A stretch of 14,909 nt of DNA. Source: Acidisoma sp035492295. GTDB lineage: Bacteria; Pseudomonadota; Alphaproteobacteria; Acetobacterales; Acetobacteraceae. The notes below the pieces were generated by a model. The model was not told where the DNA came from. It did no database searches and worked only from the letters and a program-made list of their open reading frames with translations. Position 1 is the stretch's first letter; every line of letters begins with the position of its first letter. The position numbers and the translations under genes are program-made. Positions 7,385 to 14,392 of this stretch are shown here, piece after piece. The DNA lies in contig NZ_DATJJK010000119.1 of assembly GCF_035492295.1 (NCBI RefSeq), forward strand, positions 1-14,909, written 5' to 3'.

Positions 7385-7695
7385 TGGACCTCACACCCGA
7401 ACTGCGCCGCGATCTTGCAACCTATGTCACTGGCTATGGCTTGGCGCTCCTGCTCACCGGCGGCGCCTTCGCTATTGTCTATTTTCATCTCTTTTCGAAA
7501 CCGGCTGAATTCGCGGCCGTGCTCGCGCTCGCCTTCATCCAGGTGCTGGTTCATATGCGCTGCTTCTTGCATGTCGACTTCAAGCGCTCCGCCCGCGCGG
7601 ATCTCCAGCTCATCCTCTTCTCGACGATGATCATCTGCCTGATGGTGGGCGGCACGCTCGTCATTCTCTTCAACCTGCAAGCGCGGATGATGTAG
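7384..7695 (+). CDS. cyoD: Cytochrome bo3-type quinol oxidase subunit IV
   Basis: This 103-residue protein has three transmembrane helices, which is the size and layout of CyoD. The middle helix carries the family segment FIQVLVHMRCFLHVD, and the third runs through FSTMIICLMVGGTLVILF. It assists copper-B binding and assembly of the oxidase in E. coli; it has no redox role of its own. The ATG at 7384 shares one base with the cyoC stop (TGATG); a GTG three bases earlier is an alternative that adds one residue. It is the last subunit gene: no cyoE (haem O synthase) follows, and a glycoside hydrolase gene comes next after about 40 bp. Confidence 0.92.
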   Translation: MDLTPELRRDLATYVTGYGLALLLTGGAFAIVYFHLFSKPAEFAAVLALAFIQVLVHMRCFLHVDFKRSARADLQLILFSTMIICLMVGGTLVILFNLQARMM

Positions 7696-7736
7696 GCCAC
7701 GGCCCGCCGCACGCTTTGCCGACGTCCAGGGATGCC

Positions 7737-9518
7737 ATGTCAACAAAACTCGAAGATTACGCGATGATCGGTGATGGCCAGACGATCGCCCTCGTCAACC
7801 GCACCGGCTCTATCGACTGGCTTTGCCTGCCACGATTTGACAGTGATGCCTGCTTCGCCTCCCTGCTCGGTGACGCGAGCCACGGCTGCTGGCAGCTCTC
7901 CCCTCAAGCGGAGCCGACCGAGATACGGCGGCGCTACTGCGGCGACACTTTGGTACTGGAGACCGAATTCCGGACGGCGGGGGGCATCGCTCAGGTGCTG
8001 GATTTCATGCCCATTCGTAAGGACAAAGAATCCGCCCTCGTCCGCATCGTGACCGGGATCGAAGGCGAGGTCGCCATGCGCTCGACGCTCTCCGCCCGCT
8101 TCGACTATGGCACGGTTTCCCCTTGGTATACCGATAGCAAGAACGGCGCGATCATCGGCAAGGTCGGACCGGATCTCGTGGTCATCCGCGCCGATGTTCC
8201 GATGCAGCGCGACCAAGAGACCGTGACCGCCGATTTCCGGGTCAAGACAGGCGAGCGTTTTGCCTTCACCCTGCAGCATGATGGATCAACTTCAGAACCG
8301 CCCCTGCCGCTCGATGCCGAGCGTCTTCTTGGCGAGACAAAGTCCTGGTGGCTCGACTGGATCGCGCGTTTCAACAAGCCGACGGAGTGGCCGGACTTGG
8401 TCAAGCGCTCGCTTATCGTGCTCAAGGCGCTGACCTACTTCCCGACCGGCGGCATCGTCGCCGCTGGCACCACGGGCCTGCCCGAAAAGCCGGGCGGGCA
8501 GATGAACTGGGACTACCGCTATTGCTGGCTGCGGGATTCGACCTTCACCCTGACCGCCTTTCTCAATGCCGGCTTCAAGGATGAGGCGCACGAATGGCTG
8601 CACTGGCTGCTGCGCGCCGTGGCTGGCGACCCCGACCGCATCCGCATCGCCTATCGGGTGGATGGCGGCCGGCATCTATACGAATGGCAGGCGGATTGGC
8701 TGCCGGGCTGGGAGGGTGCGCGGCCGGTTCGCGTCGGGAATGGAGCGGCGCGGCAGCGCCAGCTCGACATCTTCGGCGAAATCATCGATTCCACTCATCT
8801 TGCGGAGCGCGCAGGGCTTGAGCGTAGCGACTGGGAGGGCGCGGTCGAGCGTCGGCTCGTTCTTCGGGTGGCCGAGACGTGGCGTGCACCGGACCAGGGG
8901 CTTTGGGAAGCCCGCGGCCGCCCCAAGCACTATGTCTACTCCAAGGCGATGGCCTGGGTCGCGGTTGACCGCTTCCTCAAGATGGCGAGCACGCAATCGC
9001 ACTGCGAGCCGGAGTTGCGGACAAAGCTGGAACGCCTCCGCGATGAAATGCATGCCGAAATCTGCGCGCGCGGCTGGTCGGAGAAGCGCGGCAGCTTCGT
9101 AGCCCACTACGCGACCCGCCGACTGGACGGGAGCCTGCTGTTGCTGCCGCTCGTGGGTTTCCTGCCGATCGACGATCCGCGCATCACGACCACCATCGCC
9201 GCCTGCGAAGCGGAACTGATGGAAGGCGGCTTCATGCGGCGGCACAAGGCACCGGCCTTCGGCACCGAGGAGGGCAGCTTCATCGCCTGTTCCTGCTGGC
9301 TCGCCAACTGCATGGTGCTGCAGGGACGCCACGATGAGGCCCGCGCTCTTCTTGGGCGCATCGCCGGCATCGCCAATGAGGTCGGCCTGCTGTCGGAGGA
9401 ATATCACGTCCGCGAAGGGCGCCTGCTCGGCAATCTGCCCCAGGCGCTGTCCCACCTTTCCTTCATCAATGCCGCCCTCAACCTCTCAGGGCCGGTTCTG
9501 CAGCGCGGTGGCGGCTAG
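7737..9518 (+). CDS. Glycoside hydrolase family 15 protein (glucoamylase/trehalase-like)
   Basis: This 593-residue protein has the bacterial GH15 layout: an N-terminal beta-rich domain (LEDYAMIGDGQTIALV, GSIDWLCLPRFDS, residues 5-35) and an (alpha/alpha)6 barrel from about residue 220. Hallmarks are MNWDYRYCWLRDSTF (256-270), QLDIFGEIID (342-351), LWEARGRPKHYVYSKAMAW (389-407; E391 probable general acid), GTEEGSFIACSCWL (509-522; E512 probable general base) and EEYHVREGRLLGNLPQALSH. Members hydrolyse terminal alpha-glucosidic bonds of maltodextrins, isomaltose or trehalose; the substrate cannot be settled here. No signal peptide is present, so it likely acts in the cytoplasm. The ATG at 7737 has AGGGA five bases upstream; a TTG at 7716 is a weaker alternative. 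It lies 41 bp after cyoD on the same strand and may be cotranscribed with the oxidase genes. Confidence 0.9.
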   Translation: MSTKLEDYAMIGDGQTIALVNRTGSIDWLCLPRFDSDACFASLLGDASHGCWQLSPQAEPTEIRRRYCGDTLVLETEFRTAGGIAQVLDFMPIRKDKESALVRIVTGIEGEVAMRSTLSARFDYGTVSPWYTDSKNGAIIGKVGPDLVVIRADVPMQRDQETVTADFRVKTGERFAFTLQHDGSTSEPPLPLDAERLLGETKSWWLDWIARFNKPTEWPDLVKRSLIVLKALTYFPTGGIVAAGTTGLPEKPGGQMNWDYRYCWLRDSTFTLTAFLNAGFKDEAHEWLHWLLRAVAGDPDRIRIAYRVDGGRHLYEWQADWLPGWEGARPVRVGNGAARQRQLDIFGEIIDSTHLAERAGLERSDWEGAVERRLVLRVAETWRAPDQGLWEARGRPKHYVYSKAMAWVAVDRFLKMASTQSHCEPELRTKLERLRDEMHAEICARGWSEKRGSFVAHYATRRLDGSLLLLPLVGFLPIDDPRITTTIAACEAELMEGGFMRRHKAPAFGTEEGSFIACSCWLANCMVLQGRHDEARALLGRIAGIANEVGLLSEEYHVREGRLLGNLPQALSHLSFINAALNLSGPVLQRGGG

Positions 9519-9622
9519 AGAGGGGATTGAGAGTTCGACCACAGGCTTTCAGGCACGAAACCTGCTTCACCTCTTCCCGGCGCGAAACGATGCGTCGTGA
9601 TCACGGACCGAGGCAGAGACAG

Positions 9623-10753
9623 ATGGATTTGACCGCCCTTCCCTTCGACGCCGGCGCCATGCTGGCGCGCCTGAAACCCTGGATCCTCTGTGAGAGCCCG
9701 ACGCATGACGCGGCGGCCGTCAACCGCATGATGGACCTGGCGGCCTGGGAACTGGCTTCCTCGGGCGCCAGCATCGAGCGCATCCCCGGCCGCATGGGTT
9801 TTGGGGATTGCCTCCGCGCACGCTTTCCGCATCGCAAGGCGGGCACCCCCGGCATCCTCGTCATGGCGCATCTCGATACGGTTCATCCTGTCGGCACCCT
9901 CGCCGATCTTCCCTTTCGCGAGGAGGACGGGCGCTGCTGGGGTCCGGGGATCTGGGACATGAAGGGTGGCACGTTCGCCGCCCTGGAGGCGATCCGCAGC
10001 CTCGCCGCCACCGGGCTCGCAAGCCCGTTGCCGGTGACCCTGCTGCTGACAAGCGATGAGGAAGTGGGCAGCCCCTCGACGCGGGATCTGATCGAGGCGG
10101 AGGCTGGCCGCCACCGCTACGTGCTGGTGCCGGAGCCGGCAACGCCCGATCGTGGCGTCATCACCGGCCGCTTTGCCATCGCCCGCTTCCACCTGAAGGC
10201 CGAAGGCCGGCCAAGCCATGCCGGCGCGGCACTCGCCGAAGGCCGCTCCGCCATCCGCGAAATGGCGCGCCAGACCCTCGCAATCGAGGATATGACGACG
10301 CCGGACTGCACCTTCAGCGTCGGCATCGTCGCGGGCGGCCAATGGGTGAACTGTGTCGCCACTACTTGCGAGGGCGAAGTGCTGAGCATGGCCAAGCGCC
10401 AGGCCGATCTCGATGCCGGGGTTGCGCGCATGCTGGCGCTCCAGGGCAGCACGCCCGAGACCCGCTTCACAGCGACGCGCACGGTAACGCGCCCGGTCTG
10501 GGAGCCGAATGCCGCCTGCCTTGGCCTCTATGAAAGGGCGAAGGGAGTGGCGGCGCGGCTCGGCCTCACCCTGCCTCATCACAGCGCAGGCGGCGGCTCG
10601 GATGCCAATTTTACCGGCGCGCTCGGGATTGCGAGCCTCGACGGTCTCGGCCTCGTCGGGGGGTACGGCCATACGCTGAATGAGCAGATCGAGGTGGCGA
10701 GCCTGGCCGAGCGGGCCCGGCTGATGGCCGGTCTGCTGCTCGAGTTAGACTGA
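9623..10753 (+). CDS. M20-family zinc carboxypeptidase (glutamate carboxypeptidase/CPG2-like)
   Basis: This 376-residue enzyme has the M20 two-domain layout. Metal and catalytic residues are intact: HLDTVHPVG (H83 zinc ligand, D85), GIWDMKGG (D112 bridging ligand), SDEEVGS (E146 general base, E147 ligand), PEPA (E171 ligand) and GGYGHTLNE (H350 ligand). The dimerisation/lid domain insert includes GRPSHAG with H199. The closest recognised relatives are carboxypeptidase G2-type hydrolases that cleave C-terminal glutamate or related N-acyl amino acids; the true substrate is unknown. There is no signal peptide from the chosen ATG at 9623, so it is probably cytoplasmic. Upstream in-frame starts at 9590 and 9527 add low-complexity arginine-rich sequence without homology. 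It lies 104 bp after the GH15 gene and 130 bp before a polyamine-binding protein gene on the same strand. Confidence 0.9.
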   Translation: MDLTALPFDAGAMLARLKPWILCESPTHDAAAVNRMMDLAAWELASSGASIERIPGRMGFGDCLRARFPHRKAGTPGILVMAHLDTVHPVGTLADLPFREEDGRCWGPGIWDMKGGTFAALEAIRSLAATGLASPLPVTLLLTSDEEVGSPSTRDLIEAEAGRHRYVLVPEPATPDRGVITGRFAIARFHLKAEGRPSHAGAALAEGRSAIREMARQTLAIEDMTTPDCTFSVGIVAGGQWVNCVATTCEGEVLSMAKRQADLDAGVARMLALQGSTPETRFTATRTVTRPVWEPNAACLGLYERAKGVAARLGLTLPHHSAGGGSDANFTGALGIASLDGLGLVGGYGHTLNEQIEVASLAERARLMAGLLLELD

Positions 10754-10827
10754 GTCCGGAACCGTTTCAGTCGACCGTCATGCGGGCGATTTTTGACCCG
10801 AGATCGGCGGCCGATTGTATCGGTTTG

Positions 10828-10843
10828 TGGCCCGGCCCTTGCA
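10828..10843 (+). promoter_or_regulatory. Sigma-54 (RpoN) promoter upstream of the polyamine-binding protein gene
   Basis: The sequence TGGCCCGGCCCTTGCA matches the sigma-54 consensus TGGCACG-N4-TTGC(A/T) with one mismatch. The invariant GG (10829-10830) and GC (10841-10842) doublets are exactly 10 bases apart. Transcription would begin about 12 bases further on, near 10854, giving a 5' leader of about 30 bases to the ATG at 10884. Because it lies inside the longer open frame starting at 10815, it also supports the shorter start. Confidence 0.6.
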
Positions 10844-10883
10844 TGACGCCCATGCGTTTACCACATCGATCAAGGGCGAGTTC

Positions 10884-11933
10884 ATGAAACGAGCGTTTGG
10901 CTTCCTCCTGGCCGTTTCCGCAGCGCTGACGGGGCTGGCGGGGCTCACCCCTGCCGCCCGGGCCGCGGATGCGGGGGTGCTGCATATCTACAACTGGACT
11001 GACTATACCGCTCCCGACCTCATCAAGAAGTTCGAGAAGGAAACCGGGATCAAGGTGACGCTCGACACCTATGATTCGAACGAAACGCTCCTCGCCAAGC
11101 TGAAAGCCGGCGCCACGGGCTATGACCTCGTCATCGTCTCCAACGACTTCGTGAAGATCTTCATCGATCAACATCTGATCCAGAAGGTTGACGCCTCTTC
11201 GATGCCCAACTTCAAGAATCTGGAGCCGCGCTGGCAGAAACGCGACTGGGACCCCTCGGCTGACTACACCGTGCCGTGGCAGTGGGGCACCACTTCCTTC
11301 ATCTACGACACGAAAGTCTATCCGGGTCCGGTCGACAGCTTCTCCACCCTGTTTAAGCCGCCGGCGGTCTTCAAGGGCAAGATCGGCATGCTGGGGTCAC
11401 CAAGTGAGGTCATCAACCTCGCTTTGGCCTATGAAGGTGCCAAGCCCTGCGACAGCGACCCCAAGCTGATGAAGGAGACCCTGGCACTCCTGCAGGCGCA
11501 GAAGCCCTTCGTGAAGGTCTATAACTCGGATGCGATCGATGACCGCATGATCTCCGGCGAGACGACCATGAGCATGGAGTGGTCAGGGGGTGCGGCCCGT
11601 GTGCGGGCGCGCAAGCCCTCCGTGCGCTACGTCTACGCCAAGGAAGGCGGAGTTGGTTGGATGGACAACCTCGCCGTTCCCGTGAATGCACCGGACGTTG
11701 ATAACGCCAAGAAGTTCATGAACTTCATGATGGACCCCGAGAATGCGGCGCTGGAGACGAAGTTCGCCCAGTACCAGAACGCGGTGCCCGCTTCTGCCCA
11801 ATATCTGCCGGACAGCATTACCAAGGCACCCGAGTTCAATCCGCCGGCGGGCTACAAGATCGCCTTCTCGCCGGGTTGCGACGTGAAGGCGACCAAGAGC
11901 TTCGACCGCATCTGGACGCTGCTGCGCCAGTAG
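10884..11933 (+). CDS. Spermidine/putrescine-type periplasmic binding protein (PotD/PotF family)
   Basis: This 349-residue periplasmic protein begins with a Sec signal peptide (MKRAFGFLLAVSAAL... cleaved after AARA, residue 27). The mature part follows PotD closely, with a constant offset of 4 from E. coli numbering: W38 and Y41 in YNWTDY, E175 in SPSEVI, W233 in MEWSGG, W259 and D261 in GWMDNLAVP, and Y297 match the polyamine-contact residues. Differences are D40 for E36, F89 for Y85 and S172 for D168, so ligand preference may differ. The ATG at 10884 has AAGGGCGAG upstream and sits behind a sigma-54-like promoter; the longer frame from 10815 would bury that promoter and displace the signal peptide. 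No Pot permease or ATPase gene is adjacent, so the protein must pair with a transporter elsewhere or serve another role. Its end is 6 bp from the opposing lipoprotein gene. Confidence 0.9.
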   Translation: MKRAFGFLLAVSAALTGLAGLTPAARAADAGVLHIYNWTDYTAPDLIKKFEKETGIKVTLDTYDSNETLLAKLKAGATGYDLVIVSNDFVKIFIDQHLIQKVDASSMPNFKNLEPRWQKRDWDPSADYTVPWQWGTTSFIYDTKVYPGPVDSFSTLFKPPAVFKGKIGMLGSPSEVINLALAYEGAKPCDSDPKLMKETLALLQAQKPFVKVYNSDAIDDRMISGETTMSMEWSGGAARVRARKPSVRYVYAKEGGVGWMDNLAVPVNAPDVDNAKKFMNFMMDPENAALETKFAQYQNAVPASAQYLPDSITKAPEFNPPAGYKIAFSPGCDVKATKSFDRIWTLLRQ

Positions 11934-11939
11934 GCTGCG

Positions 11940-12476
11940 TTACTTCTTGGGCGTGGAGACGGCGGCTGGTGCCGTGGTCTCCATCTGCTCGGCCTGGATC
12001 GTTTGAGGCGGCACGGGCGGCGAATGAAAGGCTGAGGACTTGTCGTAGTCCTTGCCCGTCACCGGCTGCATCGTGGCTTCCGGCTGGCGCATGCAGCCGC
12101 GGAAGATCGGGTCACAAACACCATCATCACCGATCGTCTCATCATCGGAGCCGGTGTAGTGCACCTCCGACACCTTGTTGTTGACCACACGCACATCGGC
12201 AATGCAACCGGTGCCCGATCCTCCGAGCGCGACACCGCCGAGGCTGAGAGGCAGCGTCAGCGTGAACCCGTTTCCGCTCGAAGGATTGTAGGTATAGGTG
12301 TCGACATGCGCGGCCTTGTTGATCGGGGACGATTTGGCGGGCGGGCCGGCGCAGGAGAGCAGATCGGCGGAACTCATCCCGATCATGCTGATCTGTGCCT
12401 CATGCGCCTGGCGCGACGCGCCATAGCCGCATCCGGCGAGGGAAAGGGTCGCTAGCAGGATGGCAGAACGGCGCAT
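11940..12476 (-). CDS. Small putative outer-membrane lipoprotein of unknown function
   Basis: This 178-residue protein starts with a short lipoprotein signal (MRRSAILLATLSLAGC) whose lipobox LAGC places the lipidated cysteine at C16. The next segment, ISMIGMSSADLLSCAGPP (29-46), recalls the start of the BamE/OmlA fold (small lipoproteins with a GMS/T-x-x-x-L-L pattern), but similarity is weak. Further on are CIADVRVVNNKVSEVHYTG (91-109) and CDPIFRGCM with C121 and C128, which could form a disulfide. The C-terminal 45 residues are proline-, threonine- and alanine-rich and look disordered. The ATG at 12476 is preceded by GGAGAT; a longer in-frame extension to 12551 is unlikely because the signal peptide would be displaced. 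It converges with the polyamine-binding gene across a 6-bp gap. Function is not assigned. Confidence 0.8.
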   Translation of the reverse strand: MRRSAILLATLSLAGCGYGASRQAHEAQISMIGMSSADLLSCAGPPAKSSPINKAAHVDTYTYNPSSGNGFTLTLPLSLGGVALGGSGTGCIADVRVVNNKVSEVHYTGSDDETIGDDGVCDPIFRGCMRQPEATMQPVTGKDYDKSSAFHSPPVPPQTIQAEQMETTAPAAVSTPKK

Positions 12477-12769
12477 GTCATCTCCGGTCAATGTATCGCA
12501 GTTCTCATTTGCGTCCAATATTCTGGCGTGAAACCCGCAGCGGGGGCGCAAAACGCATCGCCCTACTCAATTGCCCGTGAAGCGGGTGCGCCGCCGGAAC
12601 CGGGGAAATACGGTATTGGTCATTGTGGCGAGGATCGAATGTCTTCGCTCTGTAACGGGAAGATGCTCGGAAGCGTTGGACAAAGCGGGAGCGTTCTGTA
12701 CCAAACGGGCGCCGTTCATCGCTCGCGCCGCGGTACGAATCCGGCGGCATTCGAGCCCGGAGTCCGAAC
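12477..12769. other. 293-bp divergent intergenic region
   Basis: This region separates the leftward lipoprotein gene from the rightward glucosyltransferase gene and should hold both promoters. On the minus strand TTGGAC, 17 bases, TACATT ahead of the lipoprotein start is a weak promoter-like match. On the plus strand no convincing -35/-10 pair or sigma-54 site was found. A 44-codon frame (12639-12773) with a modest GAGG element ends in an ATGA overlap with the glucosyltransferase start; it is kept as a weak candidate only. No terminator, repeat or RNA gene is visible. Confidence 0.5.
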
Positions 12770-13909
12770 ATGAGTTTTACGCAGGTTGCCGCCCTGTTCT
12801 GTCTGGCGGCGACGGTCCTCAACCTGACGGGCCTCGCGATCGCAGCGCTGCGGCTGCGGCGCCCCCGCGGCCTGCTCGCCGTGTCGCCCGCCGCCCCCGC
12901 AGTCACCATCATCCGGCCACTCTGCCGCATCAACAACTATGAGCGCGAGACCCTCGCCTCCACCTTCGCGCTCGATTACCCGAATTATGAGATCCTGTTC
13001 TGTGTCGAGGATGCGGACGATCCCGTGGTGGGTCTGGTCCATGGGCTGATGGCCGCTCATCCGAAGGTACGGGCCGAATTGCTGATCGGCCAAGACCGCC
13101 GCACCGCCAACCCCAAGCTGAACAACTGCCTCAAGGCCTGGGAGGTGGCGGGCCACGGCTGGGTGATCATGGCGGACAGCAACGTGCTGATGCCGCGCGA
13201 CTATGTTCAGCGCATGATGGCACGCTGGCGGGACGATACCGGCCTCGTCTGCTCGATGCCGATCGGCAGCCATCCGGGCAATTTCTGGGCCGAACTGGAA
13301 TGCGCCTTCCTGAATACCTTCCAGGCGCGCTGGCAATATGTGGGCGAAAGCCTCGGCCAAGGCTTTGCCCAGGGCAAGAGCATGCTGATGCGACGCGACG
13401 TCGTGGAGGCAGGTGGCGGGCTGCTGCGTGCCCTCGGCGCGGAACTCGCCGAGGATGCGGCCTTCACCAAACTGGTCCGCGCGGCGGGGCTGCATGTCCA
13501 TCTCGTCGATATGCCGTTCGAACAGCCGCTCGGCCGCAGGCGGGTGCAGGAGGTCTGGTCCCGCCAGGCGCGTTGGGCCATGCTGCGGCGGCTCACCTTT
13601 CCCGTCATGTTCGTGCCCGAATTGCTGACCGGCGCCTTCTTCCCGATCGTCGCCGGCATCTATGCCGCCTGGCAGGCCGATTTGAACGTCGCCATGGTCG
13701 CGGTCGGACTTGCTGGCCTTTGGTTCGGCGGCGAAATCCTGCTCGCGCGCCGCGCTGGCTGGCATGTCTCGTCCCGGCTGCTCCTCGCCTGCGCGCTCAG
13801 GGATTGCCTGCTGCCCGCACTCTGGCTGGTAGCCTGGCTCCGCCAGGACTATGTCTGGCGGGGTAATGCGGTGAAGGTGCAGCCGGTCATGGCCGAGGAG
13901 TTGGATTGA
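12770..13909 (+). CDS. GT21-type ceramide glucosyltransferase-like membrane glycosyltransferase
   Basis: This 379-residue protein has an N-terminal membrane helix (about 5-27), a cytoplasmic GT-A catalytic domain, and two to three C-terminal membrane segments from about residue 276. The family-21 motifs are in order: the first aspartate region CVEDADDP (78-85), NPKLNN (114-119), ADSNVLMP (135-142, metal/UDP-sugar D136), EDAAF (228-232, candidate base D229) and the Q/RxxRW motif as RQARW (265-269). These match bacterial ceramide glucosyltransferases better than the hopanoid enzyme HpnI, though that relative cannot be excluded. The expected reaction is transfer of a hexose from a UDP-sugar to a ceramide-type lipid at the inner membrane; no sphingolipid synthesis gene is in view. 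The ATG at 12770 has GGAG seven bases upstream. Its stop overlaps the creA start by 4 bp (TTGA). Confidence 0.87.
   Translation: MSFTQVAALFCLAATVLNLTGLAIAALRLRRPRGLLAVSPAAPAVTIIRPLCRINNYERETLASTFALDYPNYEILFCVEDADDPVVGLVHGLMAAHPKVRAELLIGQDRRTANPKLNNCLKAWEVAGHGWVIMADSNVLMPRDYVQRMMARWRDDTGLVCSMPIGSHPGNFWAELECAFLNTFQARWQYVGESLGQGFAQGKSMLMRRDVVEAGGGLLRALGAELAEDAAFTKLVRAAGLHVHLVDMPFEQPLGRRRVQEVWSRQARWAMLRRLTFPVMFVPELLTGAFFPIVAGIYAAWQADLNVAMVAVGLAGLWFGGEILLARRAGWHVSSRLLLACALRDCLLPALWLVAWLRQDYVWRGNAVKVQPVMAEELD
13895..13900 (+). promoter_or_regulatory. Ribosome-binding site supporting the TTG start of creA
   Basis: GAGGAG ends five bases before the TTG at 13906. It lies within the last codons of the glucosyltransferase gene and explains how a non-ATG start can be used there. 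Confidence 0.65.
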
Positions 13910-14376
13910 TCAAGACGCGGATCGGGGCGGTCCTGCTGGCTGCCGGCTTGCTCGGTGCAACCCCGGCCCTGGCGCAGACCAAGGTCGGCAGTGTCGATAC
14001 GACGTTTCGCCTGCTCGGCGCCAATGACCGCGTGGTGATTGATCGCTACGATGATCCGGATGTGCCCAACGCCTCCTGCTACGTCTCGCATGCGGCGACG
14101 GGCGGCGTTTCGGGCAGCCTCGGCCTCGCCGAGGACCCGTCGCGCTTCTCCATTGCCTGCCGGGCCACGGGCCCAGTCGCCTGGCCCGAGAAACTGCCGG
14201 ACAAGCAGCGCGTCTTCTCCCAGGCACTTTCGGTCTTCTTCAAGCATCTCGAAGTCTATCGCCTGCTCGACCGGGAGAAGAAGGTGGTCCTCTACCTCGT
14301 CATCAGCAGCCGCTTGAAGGAAGGCAGCCCCTTCAACTCGATCAGCGCGGTGGCGACGACGCCGACCGCCCCCTGA
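13906..14376 (+). CDS. creA: CreA family periplasmic protein
   Basis: This 156-residue protein, the usual length for CreA (157 in E. coli), has a Sec signal peptide (residues 1-23, cleaved after ALA) and the diagnostic CreA segments VGSVDTTFRLLG, VIDRYDDPDVPNASCYVSHA, GGVSGSLGLAEDPS, SIACRATGP and the ending EGSPFNSISAV. Two cysteines (C58, C85) could pair in the periplasm. Its molecular function is unknown; in E. coli it sits beside the creBC two-component genes, which are not present here. The start is TTG at 13906, overlapping the glucosyltransferase stop (TTGA) and preceded by GAGGAG; no later ATG would keep the signal peptide. The overlap indicates coupled translation with the glucosyltransferase gene. 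It converges with the ABC ATPase gene, leaving 16 bp between stops. Confidence 0.93.
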   Translation: MIKTRIGAVLLAAGLLGATPALAQTKVGSVDTTFRLLGANDRVVIDRYDDPDVPNASCYVSHAATGGVSGSLGLAEDPSRFSIACRATGPVAWPEKLPDKQRVFSQALSVFFKHLEVYRLLDREKKVVLYLVISSRLKEGSPFNSISAVATTPTAP

Positions 14377-14392
14377 GGCTCGGCCCGGTCGA

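Noticed and set aside
9542..9564. Imperfect hairpin between the GH15 and M20 genes (CAGG-C-TTTC pairing with GAAA-CCTG)
   Set aside because: The stem is only eight pairs with a bulge and is not followed by a T-tract, so it is not called a terminator.
9515..10672. Long minus-strand open frame opposite the M20 peptidase gene (385 codons)
   Set aside because: The encoded sequence is low in complexity, rich in arginine, glycine and alanine, and has no family motif; the plus strand carries the full set of M20 metal ligands.
10794..10822. TTGACC with a downstream TTGTAT as a sigma-70 promoter
   Set aside because: The -10 matches only 3 of 6 consensus positions, and the nearby sigma-54 element is a much better match.
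10815..10883. Upstream start at 10815 for the polyamine-binding protein
   Set aside because: It would put 23 residues before a normal signal peptide and place the sigma-54-like site inside the coding region.
12716..13765. Long minus-strand open frame opposite the glucosyltransferase gene (349 codons)
   Set aside because: It is an antisense shadow created by codon bias; the plus frame has all GT21 motifs in order.
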